Source: an uncultured Alloprevotella sp. | Lineage (GTDB): Bacteria; Bacteroidota; Bacteroidia; Bacteroidales; Bacteroidaceae | Direction: 5' to 3' | Length of the DNA stretch: 42,704 nucleotides | Assembly (NCBI GenBank): GCA_944322095.1 | Contig: CALUNU010000017.1 | Location: 1-42,704, forward strand | Shown here: piece by piece, positions 23,419 to 32,184 of the stretch | How the letters are laid out: each line of letters begins with the position of its first letter | Position numbering within the stretch: the stretch's first letter is position 1 | The notes under the pieces: generated by a model | Seen by the model: only the letters and a program-made list of their open reading frames with translations | What the model was told of the DNA's origin: nothing | Database searches by the model: none | Program-made: the position numbers and the translations under genes

Positions 23419-25863
23419 ATGAACAGACCTGTCCCCTCCCTCTTGCTGGCCGGCCTCCTGCTGCTGCCGCCGGCGCTTCCGGCCGCTGCCGACGGCCGCG
23501 ACGCGGCGGCCCCGGAGCTGCCGGCCGATACGTCGCGCGTGGTCGACGTCGAAGAGGCCGTCGTTGTGGCCTCGCCCAAGGAAAACGTCCGCCTGCGCCG
23601 CCAGCCCGTGGCCGTGAGCCTCTTTGGCCGGGCCGATTTGCTGGCACGCGGCGTGGCCGACGTCAAGGGCCTCTCGTCGCTCGCGCCCAACTTTTTCATG
23701 CCCGACTACGGTTCGCGCTATACCTCGGCCGTCTACATACGCGGCATCGGCTCGCGCACGAACAACCCCGCGGTGGGGCTCTACGTCGATAACCTGCCCT
23801 ACACGGAAAAGGCGGGCTACGATTTCAGCTTTGCCGACGTGGAGCGCGTCGACGTGATGCGCGGCCCGCAGGGCACGCTCTACGGGCGCAATACGATGGG
23901 CGGTCTGGTGCGCGTCTTCACGGCCGACCCGCTGCGGGCCGGCGGCACGGAGCTGCGCCTGGGCGCCACAACGCGCGAGGGCGGCCGCCGCGCCTCGGTG
24001 GCCACCGGCTTCCGCCCCGCCGAGAGCCTGGGCCTCAGGCTCAGCGCCTACTATGACGGGGCCGAGGGCTTCCGCCGCAACGCCCTGACCGGCCGCCGCG
24101 CCGACGGCTCCGACGCCGGCGGGGGACGGCTGCGCCTGGCCTGGCTGCCCGCGGACCGTTGGCGCGTCGACTGGCAGGCGGCCTACGAGCAGAGCCGCGA
24201 GGACGCCTGCCCCTACCGCTACGTGGGCACCGTGGACGCCACCGACGGCGCCGAGCCCTATCCCGACGCCGTGGGCCTCATCACGCAAAACCGCCAGAGC
24301 TCCTACCGCCGCCACCTCCTGACGAGCGGCGTGGGGGCCACGTGGACGGCGCCGCGCCTGACGCTCTCCACGGTGACGTCCTATCAGTACGTGGGCGACC
24401 GCCTCTTCATGGATCAGGACTTCCTGGCGGCCGACATCTTCAGCCTCGAACAGCGCCAGTGCCTGCACACGCTCACCGAGGAGCTCGTGCTGAAAAGCCC
24501 CGCCGGCGGCCGCTGGCAGTGGACCTCGGGCGCGTGGTTTTCCTACCGCGCTGCCCGCACGCGCTGCCCCGTGGTGTTCTACGATGACGGCATCAGCTAT
24601 CTCAACGGCCTGCTTGCCGACGTGTTTGCCTCGGTCGAGGCCATGCCCGGCATGAGCGTGCGCCTCACCGACCCCTCGCTCGCGCTGGGGGCCCGCCTCG
24701 AAACGCCCTCGCTGGGCGCCGCCCTCTATCACCAGAGCACCGTGCGCGACCTGCTGGTGCCGGGCCTCTCGCTCACGGCGGGCCTCCGGCTCGACTATGC
24801 CCGCGACCGCCTGCGCCTGCGCCCCGACCGCTCGCAGGAGGCTGCCTATCGCTTTGCGCTGCCTGCCTTCGGCGTCGATGCCTCCCTTGTGGCGCCCACG
24901 GCGCTCGCGGGCCGCAGCAGCGAGGACGCCTGGCAACTGCTGCCCAAGGTGGCCTTGCAGTATGACCTGCCCGGGGGCCGCGGCAACGTGTATGCCTGCG
25001 TGGCCAAGGGCAGCCGCGCCGGCGGCTACAACGTGCAGGCCTATTCGGACCTGGCCCAGAGCGCCCTGCGCCGCGGCATGATGCTCGGCGTGGCGGCCGA
25101 GAGCGAGCGCGTCATCCGCTCGCTGCCCTTCCTGCCCGAGGCCTCGAAAGAGCAGATTGTGGCCGCCATGCACGAGGCCATGGACGCCTACGTGCCCGCC
25201 GAGCCCCGCGCCGACGAACTCTACTACCGGCCCGAGCAGACGTGGCAGTATGAGGCCGGGGCCCACCTCAACCTTTTCGGCGGCGCCCTGCAAATGGACG
25301 CGGCCTGCTTCCTCATGAACACAAAGGACCAGCAGCTGGCCCGCTTTGCGCGCAGCGGCATGGGGCGCACCACGGTGAACGCCGGCCGCAGCCGCAGCTA
25401 CGGCGCCGAGCTCTCGCTGAGGGCCGCCCTGTGGCGCGACCGCCTGGCCCTGGCTGCTGCCTACGGCTATACGCACGCCGCCTTTACGCGCTACGACGCG
25501 GGCGACGGGGCCGACTATACGGGCCGCCGCGTGCCCTATGCGCCCGAGCATACGTTCTCGGCCTCGGCCGACCTGCGCCAGCCTCTCTCGGGCCGCTTCG
25601 TGCGCGCCCTCAGCGCCGGGGTGGCCGTGGCGGGCGCGGGCCGCATCTGGTGGGACGAGACCAACACGTTCGGCCAGCCGTTCTATGCCACGCTCTCGGC
25701 CCGCATCGGCGTGGAGCTGCCCGCCGGCGTCGAGGTGGAGCTGTGGGGCCGCAACCTCACCGACGCCCGCTACGACACGTTCGTGTTCGACAGCATGGGG
25801 CGCCGCTATGCCCAGCAGGCCGACCCCGTGCGTTTCGGGGCCGACGTGCGCCTGCGCTTCTGA
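23419..25863 (+). CDS. TonB-dependent outer-membrane receptor
   Basis: 814 aa. Signal peptide (MNRPVPSLLLAGLLLLPPALPAAA), then a TonB-box-like region DTSRVVDVEEAVVVASPKEN. The plug domain spans about 45-165, with YIRGIGSRTNNPAVGLYVDNLPY and the MRGPQGTLYGRNTMGG motif. A 22-strand barrel follows, ending DPVRFGADVRLRF with terminal Phe. It imports a ligand across the outer membrane using the Ton system. It lacks the SusC-type N-terminal extension and has no SusD neighbour, so a siderophore, cobalamin or similar small ligand is more likely than a glycan. The start is fixed by the signal peptide. Confidence 0.94.
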   Translation: MNRPVPSLLLAGLLLLPPALPAAADGRDAAAPELPADTSRVVDVEEAVVVASPKENVRLRRQPVAVSLFGRADLLARGVADVKGLSSLAPNFFMPDYGSRYTSAVYIRGIGSRTNNPAVGLYVDNLPYTEKAGYDFSFADVERVDVMRGPQGTLYGRNTMGGLVRVFTADPLRAGGTELRLGATTREGGRRASVATGFRPAESLGLRLSAYYDGAEGFRRNALTGRRADGSDAGGGRLRLAWLPADRWRVDWQAAYEQSREDACPYRYVGTVDATDGAEPYPDAVGLITQNRQSSYRRHLLTSGVGATWTAPRLTLSTVTSYQYVGDRLFMDQDFLAADIFSLEQRQCLHTLTEELVLKSPAGGRWQWTSGAWFSYRAARTRCPVVFYDDGISYLNGLLADVFASVEAMPGMSVRLTDPSLALGARLETPSLGAALYHQSTVRDLLVPGLSLTAGLRLDYARDRLRLRPDRSQEAAYRFALPAFGVDASLVAPTALAGRSSEDAWQLLPKVALQYDLPGGRGNVYACVAKGSRAGGYNVQAYSDLAQSALRRGMMLGVAAESERVIRSLPFLPEASKEQIVAAMHEAMDAYVPAEPRADELYYRPEQTWQYEAGAHLNLFGGALQMDAACFLMNTKDQQLARFARSGMGRTTVNAGRSRSYGAELSLRAALWRDRLALAAAYGYTHAAFTRYDAGDGADYTGRRVPYAPEHTFSASADLRQPLSGRFVRALSAGVAVAGAGRIWWDETNTFGQPFYATLSARIGVELPAGVEVELWGRNLTDARYDTFVFDSMGRRYAQQADPVRFGADVRLRF

Positions 25864-26658
25864 ACCGTGCCGCCGCGGCTCCTCCGGGGCGCGGCAGGCC
25901 AAGGGAGAAAAAGTATCTTTTTCCAAAAAATAATGACAAGCCTTGGGGCTTGCAAAAAGTGTTAAAAAGCCCGCCGCGGCCCCCATCGGGCTGCGACGGG
26001 CTGCTTTGCGTTAGGTTTTCTTAGCGTTGCGTCGGCGTTTTCCTTCGTTTTTCTTCGGTTTCTTGCCATCCGTTCCACCCCGTCCTCTCTCTTTGGGGCG
26101 TAAAGCCCGCCCCGCGCTCCCTCGCCAAGAGGCAGAAATGCGGCAAAATGGGCCAAAAACGTTGCTGAACGGCTCATTTTCCGCGAAAAACAGGCCTTCG
26201 ATCTGCAACAACATCCCATGGATCGGCCGATCCATCCCATGGAAATTCAGCAACATCCCATGGATCGACGAAGGGGTGGGAGGGGCAAATGCGGCCAAGG
26301 CTGATAATGAGCGCTTTACGCATTGTGGGCGAAAATGGCTCCCAAAAACTGCCTCTCCGTGCGTGCGTTGGCAGCGGCGGAGGCCGTCGGCGTGCGTTTC
26401 TAGGCTGCTGTGCGAGCATTTGCGCGCCGCATTTGCGGCCGTCGCCCCGTGCCGGCGGTGGCCGCGGCGGGGTGGCAGCGGCGCCACGGCCCGGGGCACC
26501 GGCGGGCGACCGCGGCGCGCCCCTGCCGCGCGGGCGGGGCGGAACGGCGTGTGAATTTTTAAAAATTTTCATCCGTCGTTTCGGGCGGCTTATCCCGCGT
26601 TTTTGTCTGTTTGTCCGCAGAAACGGCCGAAATGACCCTTCTGCGGTGTGCGGGCGGC
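25864..26658. other. long non-coding gap
   Basis: About 800 nt without a credible gene. Contents: a hairpin GAAAAAG-TAT-CTTTTTC near 25911 and CAAGCC-TTGG-GGCTTG near 25937 (possible 3'-end structures of the TonB receptor gene); the partial 341-nt element at 26171-26274; then GC-rich DNA with no features I recognise. Confidence 0.6.
26171..26274 (-). repeat. degraded copy C of the 341-nt element
   Basis: On the minus strand, this 104-nt stretch aligns gap-free to positions ~81-184 of copies A and D. It includes ATGGATCGGCCGATCCAT and GATCGAAGGCCT. Beyond it the match continues only with indels (a CGCTTTA-CGC remnant near 26311 may be the old 5' end). It shows that the central array is the part most often kept. 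Confidence 0.65.
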
Positions 26659-26689
26659 TTTGCGTGGTGGAAAGAAACCTTTATTTTTG
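26659..26689 (+). promoter_or_regulatory. promoter of the lipoprotein pair
   Basis: TTTG (26659-26662), 19 nt, TATTTTTG (26682-26689), full consensus. The leader to the ATG at 26830 is about 135 nt; it holds GC-rich inverted repeats but no recognised riboswitch. Confidence 0.8.
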
Positions 26690-26829
26690 CATCAAATCCT
26701 TAACGCCCGGGCATGCCGCCCGGCCCCCGACGAAAACCACGCTGCCCGGCCGCCGCATGAGGCCTCGGCCGCCGGAAGGCATCCGATAAGAATCACATTG
26801 AAAGGGCCTCGCAAAAGTTTTTTACCTGT

Positions 26830-27210
26830 ATGAAAAAAGTCATATTGGGAGTGCTGGTCGCCTTGACGGCCACATCGTGTACCACCGTGCGCAAGACCGC
26901 CACGACGATGGACGTAAACACCAACGCCACGAGCCGCTCGACGGCCGACCTCATCGTTTCGCCCGAAAAGCAGACGTACGACTACCGTCCGCCCAAGAAG
27001 GTGCGCCGCGGCGGCTTGACAAACGCCAAGAGCACGGCCGTGGCCGAGCTGCTCCGCCAGACGGGCGCCGACGTGCTGGTGCATCCGCAGTTTGAGACGT
27101 CCGTGCGCACGGGCCTCTTCGGACAGAAAAAAATCAAGCGCGTGGTCGTGACGGGCTATCCCGCAACCTATCGCAATTTCCAGAGTAAGAACGACAACAA
27201 GAAGAACTGA
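26830..27210 (+). CDS. small lipoprotein, paralog 1
   Basis: 126 aa. Signal peptide with lipobox TATSC, lipidated C17. The mature protein begins CTTVRKTATT, then a polar linker (VSPEKQTYDYRPPKKVRRG) and a small domain: AVAELLRQTGADVLVHPQFET followed by VVVTGYPATYRNF. The same order of motifs occurs in the next gene. The AxVxxxGADVLxxPQF pattern suggests a compact alpha/beta fold; no function is known to me. Its stop overlaps the start of paralog 2 by one base (TGATG). Confidence 0.88.
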   Translation: MKKVILGVLVALTATSCTTVRKTATTMDVNTNATSRSTADLIVSPEKQTYDYRPPKKVRRGGLTNAKSTAVAELLRQTGADVLVHPQFETSVRTGLFGQKKIKRVVVTGYPATYRNFQSKNDNKKN

Positions 27211-27668
27211 TGAAACGCATTTTATACCTCAGCCTCGCTCTGACAGCGCTGCTCTTTGCCTCCTGCACCACGGTGCGCAAGACGGCCACCACGTCCGACA
27301 TCAAGACGCAGGTGATGCAATATCCCACCGTGGCCGACCTCGACGTGCTGCCCAAGGTGGAGCAGACCATAACGTGGAACTTCGTGCCCTTCCACTGGGG
27401 CCAGCCGCCGCTCGACGTGCGCAAGACCAACTTGCAGGCCGAGGTCATCAAGGCCGCCGGCGCCGACGTGCTGCTCGAGTCGCAGTTTGTCTTTACGAAG
27501 CGCAGCTTTGGCGAGCGCACCCTCACCGTGACGGGCTATCCCGCCAAGTTTAAAAACTTCCGCAAGGCCACGCCCGAAGACATCGAGGCCCTGAGCAAGG
27601 TGCTCCCCGCTCAGCAGCAGAAAGTCTACAAGGTGTCGCGCCCCTGGTACAAGTTCTGGAAGCGCTGA
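27210..27668 (+). CDS. small lipoprotein, paralog 2
   Basis: 152 aa, lipidated C19 (LLFASC), mature start CTTVRKTATTSDIKTQV identical in its first ten residues to paralog 1. The domain AEVIKAAGADVLLESQFVFTKR then LTVTGYPAKFKNFRKA matches paralog 1, with an added acidic and basic C-terminal tail ending RPWYKFWKR. It has a longer middle segment (WNFVPFHWGQPPLD). It arose by tandem duplication and is translationally coupled to paralog 1. Role unknown. Confidence 0.88.
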   Translation: MKRILYLSLALTALLFASCTTVRKTATTSDIKTQVMQYPTVADLDVLPKVEQTITWNFVPFHWGQPPLDVRKTNLQAEVIKAAGADVLLESQFVFTKRSFGERTLTVTGYPAKFKNFRKATPEDIEALSKVLPAQQQKVYKVSRPWYKFWKR

Positions 27669-27706
27669 GGCGCCTCCGCGAGCCGCCGGCGCCTGCCGGC
27701 CGTCAA

Positions 27707-27750
27707 CATCCCGAAGCGTCAGCTCCCCCGCGGGGCGGCGCTTCGGGATG
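27707..27750 (+). terminator. hairpin after lipoprotein pair
   Basis: CATCCCGAAGCG paired with CGCTTCGGGATG (12 bp), with an inner CCCC/GGGG stem. No U-tract follows. Confidence 0.65.
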
Positions 27751-27881
27751 TGGCGTGCAGGGGAGGCGGCGGGGTGGGGCGGGCGCAGGCCGGCGGGCAC
27801 TTTTTTATGGGAAAAGCCGCCCAAACTGCTCAAAAAGGCCGTTTTTTATGGCCCCCGCGGCCCGGAACGATTTTTTTATTG

Positions 27882-27889
27882 TAAGTTTG
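27882..27889 (+). promoter_or_regulatory. -7 box of small membrane protein/barrel pair
   Basis: TAAGTTTG, 20 nt before the ATG at 27910; no TTTG at -33. Confidence 0.55.
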
Positions 27890-27909
27890 CGCATAAAACC
27901 CGAAACCCG

Positions 27910-28149
27910 ATGCCGAAAAGACGTTTCCGCCGGGCCGTTTGGCTGCCCGTTGCGCTGGCGCTGTACCTGACAGCCTCGTATATCTACCTGTATTGGAAGG
28001 GCAATCTCCAACTGACGCCCCGCCACATGGGCATCGTCGCCCTGTCGTACGTGCTGGTGGTGGCGCTCTGGTGGGTGAACCGCCGGCGCGAACGCGCGGA
28101 GCAGGGCTTCACGCAGAACCAACAATCACCGACAAAGAAGGAAATATGA
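27910..28149 (+). CDS. small two-helix membrane protein
   Basis: 79 aa. Basic N-terminus MPKRRFRRAVW, a first membrane helix at about 11-29, a short loop, a second helix at about 40-59, and a basic/polar cytoplasmic tail (NRRRERAEQGFTQNQQS). Not assigned to a family. The ATG at 27910 follows the promoter directly. Its end overlaps the start of the barrel gene by 4 nt (ATGA), which supports it being a real gene. Confidence 0.8.
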   Translation: MPKRRFRRAVWLPVALALYLTASYIYLYWKGNLQLTPRHMGIVALSYVLVVALWWVNRRRERAEQGFTQNQQSPTKKEI

Positions 28150-28622
28150 AAAGATGGATGACCGTCGTGCTGCTCTTTGTGGCAGTGCTCAGTGCGCACG
28201 CACAGTTTGAGAAAGGCAAGAAGTTTGTGGGCGCCTCGCTCTCGGGCCTGGGGCTTTCATACAGTACGAGCGAGCGCTTCCGCATGGGTCTCGACGCCGA
28301 GGCTGGCTATTTCGTGGCCGACAGCTGGCTCATCAAGGCCAACGTGGGCTACGAGCACACACGCCAGGCCGACGACGTGCGCGTGGGCCTCATGGCGCGC
28401 TACTACATCACGCAGAACGGCCTGTCGCTGGCCGCCGGGGCCGAGTATAACCACTTCACGCCGAAAAACAACGACGTGATGATACCCGTCGAACTGGGCT
28501 ATACGTTCTTTCTGAACCAGTATATCACCATCGAGCCGGCCATCTATTATAAAATGAGCCTGCACGATTTCAGCAACAACAGCACGGTGGGCGCACGCAT
28601 CGGCTTCGGCTACTATTTCTAA
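28146..28622 (+). CDS. small outer-membrane beta-barrel protein
   Basis: 158 aa. Signal peptide (MKRWMTVVLLFVAVLSAHAQ), then about eight amphipathic strands ending VGARIGFGYYF with terminal Phe. Typical features are GASLSGLGLSYST, EAGYFVADSWLIKANVGYEH and LSLAAGAEYNHFTPKN. It matches the small OmpW/OmpX-like barrels common in Bacteroidota (beta-barrel domain, PF13505/PF13568 type, by pattern). Role likely structural or adhesive, not determinable. It is translationally coupled to the two-helix membrane protein. Confidence 0.87.
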   Translation: MKRWMTVVLLFVAVLSAHAQFEKGKKFVGASLSGLGLSYSTSERFRMGLDAEAGYFVADSWLIKANVGYEHTRQADDVRVGLMARYYITQNGLSLAAGAEYNHFTPKNNDVMIPVELGYTFFLNQYITIEPAIYYKMSLHDFSNNSTVGARIGFGYYF

Positions 28623-28657
28623 GCCCCACGCCGCGCTCCTGCCGCAAAGAAACGCTT

Positions 28658-29716
28658 ATGTCACGAACCGAAATATCCACGCTCGGCGAGTTTGGCCTCA
28701 TCCGTCACCTCACGGAGGGCCTCACGCCCCGCAACGCCTCGACCCTGCGCGGCGTGGGTGACGACTGCGCCGTGCTCAGCTACAACGACAGCCACCTGCT
28801 CGTCACGAGCGACCTGCTCATGGAGGGCATCCACTTCGATTTGGTCTACACCCCGCTGAAACATCTGGGCTACAAGGCCGCGATGGTCAACTTCTCCGAC
28901 GTTTACGCCATGAACGGCCTGCCGCGCCAGCTGCTCTGCAACGTGGCCGTGGGCCGGCGCGCCTCGGTGGAAGACCTCGACGCCATCTACGACGGCCTGC
29001 GCCTGGCCTGCGAAAACCACGGCGTCGACCTCGTAGGAGGCGACACCAGTTCGTCGCTCACGGGCCTCACGCTGAGCCTCACCTGCCTGGGCGAGGCCGA
29101 GCCCGGGGCCGAGGTCTATCGCAGCGGCGCCCACGACACCGACCTGGTGTGCGTCAGCGGCGACCTGGGGGCCGCCTACATGGGCCTCCAACTGCTCGAA
29201 CGCGAAAAGATGGCCCTCGCCGGCAAGAAAGGCGCCGCCGCCGAGGACTTGCAGCCCGATTTTGGCGGGCGCGAATACCTGCTCGAACGCTTCCTCAAGC
29301 CCGAGGCGCGACGCGACGTCGTGATGCGCCTGCGCGAGGCCGGCATACGCCCCACGGCCATGATGGACGTGAGCGACGGCCTCTCCTCGGAGCTGCTCCA
29401 CATCTGCTCGCAGAGCCACGTGGGCTGCCGCATCTACGAGGAGCGCATCCCTCTCGACTATCAGACGGCGGCCGTGGCCGAGGAGTTCAACCTGAACGTC
29501 ACCACCTGCGCCCTCAACGGCGGCGAGGACTATGAGCTGCTCTTCACCGTCCCGCTGGCCGACCACGAGCGCGTGGCCGCCATCGACGACGTCCACGTCA
29601 TCGGCCACATCACGCGCCCCGAGCAGGGCTCCGTCCTCGTCACGCGCGACGGGCAGGAGTTTCCCCTGCGTGCCCAGGGCTGGAACGCATTCACCGAAGA
29701 CGGCGGCCGGCAGTGA
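28658..29716 (+). CDS. thiL: thiamine-monophosphate kinase
   Basis: 352 aa. Phosphorylates thiamine monophosphate to thiamine diphosphate with ATP, the last step of TPP synthesis. AIRS/PurM-type fold: GEFGLIRHLTEGL at the N-terminus, GVGDDCAVL, the Mg-binding TSDLLMEGIHFDL, NFSDVYAMNG, VGGDTSSS and the late MDVSDGLSSEL and NGGEDYELLF. All family motifs are intact. It follows the barrel gene by 35 nt and may be read from the same transcript; no TPP riboswitch precedes it. Confidence 0.96.
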   Translation: MSRTEISTLGEFGLIRHLTEGLTPRNASTLRGVGDDCAVLSYNDSHLLVTSDLLMEGIHFDLVYTPLKHLGYKAAMVNFSDVYAMNGLPRQLLCNVAVGRRASVEDLDAIYDGLRLACENHGVDLVGGDTSSSLTGLTLSLTCLGEAEPGAEVYRSGAHDTDLVCVSGDLGAAYMGLQLLEREKMALAGKKGAAAEDLQPDFGGREYLLERFLKPEARRDVVMRLREAGIRPTAMMDVSDGLSSELLHICSQSHVGCRIYEERIPLDYQTAAVAEEFNLNVTTCALNGGEDYELLFTVPLADHERVAAIDDVHVIGHITRPEQGSVLVTRDGQEFPLRAQGWNAFTEDGGRQ

Positions 29717-29837
29717 GCCCGCCCCGCTCCGCCCCAGTATGCGCCCGTCAAGGATTAGTAATATGTTTGATAACAAATAGAGGGGCAGTATAACGGCAAT
29801 GAAAGCCATAGGCCTCCCAACCGGGCGCATATTTAAG

Positions 29838-29874
29838 CGACGGCCTCCCCACCCACCGGTGCGGGAGGCCGTCG
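29838..29874 (+). terminator. hairpin after thiL
   Basis: CGACGGCCTCCC paired with GGGAGGCCGTCG over a 13-nt loop; no U-tract. A TATGTTTG box at 29762-29769 could make a short transcript ending here, but it has no -33 element and I do not call it. Confidence 0.6.
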
Positions 29875-29910
29875 TGCGTCGGGCCGGGGCGCAGGGCGGC
29901 GCCTGCCATC

Positions 29911-29931
29911 TCTGTCAGAAAAGCTGACAGA
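29911..29931 (+). promoter_or_regulatory. palindrome upstream of groESL (possible activator site)
   Basis: TCTGTCAG - AAAAG - CTGACAGA, perfect 8-bp arms. It is centred about 90 nt before the predicted groES transcription start, the usual distance for an enhancer-binding activator. A weaker CCGAC/GTCGG pair lies at 29932-29961. Confidence 0.55.
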
Positions 29932-29982
29932 CCGACGTGACAGAATGGCGTGAAATGTCGGCAGGCCATCGTGTCCGGCCCT

Positions 29983-29998
29983 TTGGCACGCTTTTGGC
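29983..29998 (+). promoter_or_regulatory. sigma-54-like promoter of groESL
   Basis: TTGGCACG-CTTT-TGGC has GG and GC separated by exactly 10 nt, the invariant -24/-12 spacing of sigma-54 promoters, with one mismatch to TTGC. No TAnnTTTG box lies between thiL and groES except at 29762, beyond a hairpin. No CIRCE element is present. Confidence 0.55.
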
Positions 29999-30079
29999 AC
30001 GAACCGGGGCGGGAACGCCCGACACCGTGGCGCCACCGCAAGCAAACGTTACAACAAAACTTTTAAAAATAACGCTATC

Positions 30080-30352
30080 ATGACTATCAAACCATTAGCA
30101 GACAGGGTGCTCGTGAAGCCTGCGCCCGCAGAAGAGAAAACCGTAGGCGGCATCATCATCCCCGACACGGCCAAAGAAAAGCCCTTGCAGGGAACCGTCC
30201 TCGCCGTGGGCAACGGCACGAAAGACGAGGAAATGGTGCTCAAAGTGAACGACACCGTCCTCTACGGCAAGTACTCGGGCACGGAAGTTGAGCTCGATGG
30301 TGAGAAATACCTCATCATGCGTCAGAGCGACGTCCTCGCCGTGCTGGCATAA
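30080..30352 (+). CDS. groES: co-chaperonin GroES
   Basis: 90 aa, standard for Hsp10. It caps the GroEL ring to make the closed folding chamber. Motifs: [33 protein letters not shown] (mobile loop), GTVLAVGNG, then [30 protein letters not shown]. It lies 48 nt before groEL in the standard operon. The leader from the sigma-54-like promoter would be about 70 nt. Confidence 0.98.
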   Translation: MTIKPLADRVLVKPAPAEEKTVGGIIIPDTAKEKPLQGTVLAVGNGTKDEEMVLKVNDTVLYGKYSGTEVELDGEKYLIMRQSDVLAVLA

Positions 30353-30370
30353 CGCACCTTATTATATTAA

Positions 30371-32035
<1,665 letters not shown>

Positions 32036-32076
32036 AAAGTCTGTTCCATCAGTAAAATTCATAGTTTTATCACTGG

Positions 32077-32110
32077 AGTCGGCCGGCCCGTGAGGGTCGG
32101 CCGACTTTTT
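32077..32110 (+). terminator. terminator of groESL
   Basis: AGTCGGCCG paired with CGGCCGACT over a 12-nt loop, followed by TTTTT. Confidence 0.9.
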
Positions 32111-32184
32111 GTCTGCCTGTTTTGCCGACGAACCCGTGGCAGAGTTTGGCACGTTTGGGACTTTCTCCTTTTAACCGAGGCTGT

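Noticed and set aside
23395..25986. 863-codon frame opposite the TonB receptor
   Set aside because: Antisense shadow; the plus-strand gene has signal peptide, plug and barrel.
26289..26789. 166-codon plus-strand frame in the long gap
   Set aside because: Low-complexity Arg/Gly/Pro-rich translation in GC-rich DNA, crosses the lipoprotein promoter, no upstream promoter.
28623..28657. TPP riboswitch before thiL
   Set aside because: The gap is only 35 nt and has none of the conserved THI-box sequence.
32145..32160. Second sigma-54-like motif (TTTGGCACG) after groEL
   Set aside because: No GC at the required distance (AC instead) and no gene downstream in that direction.
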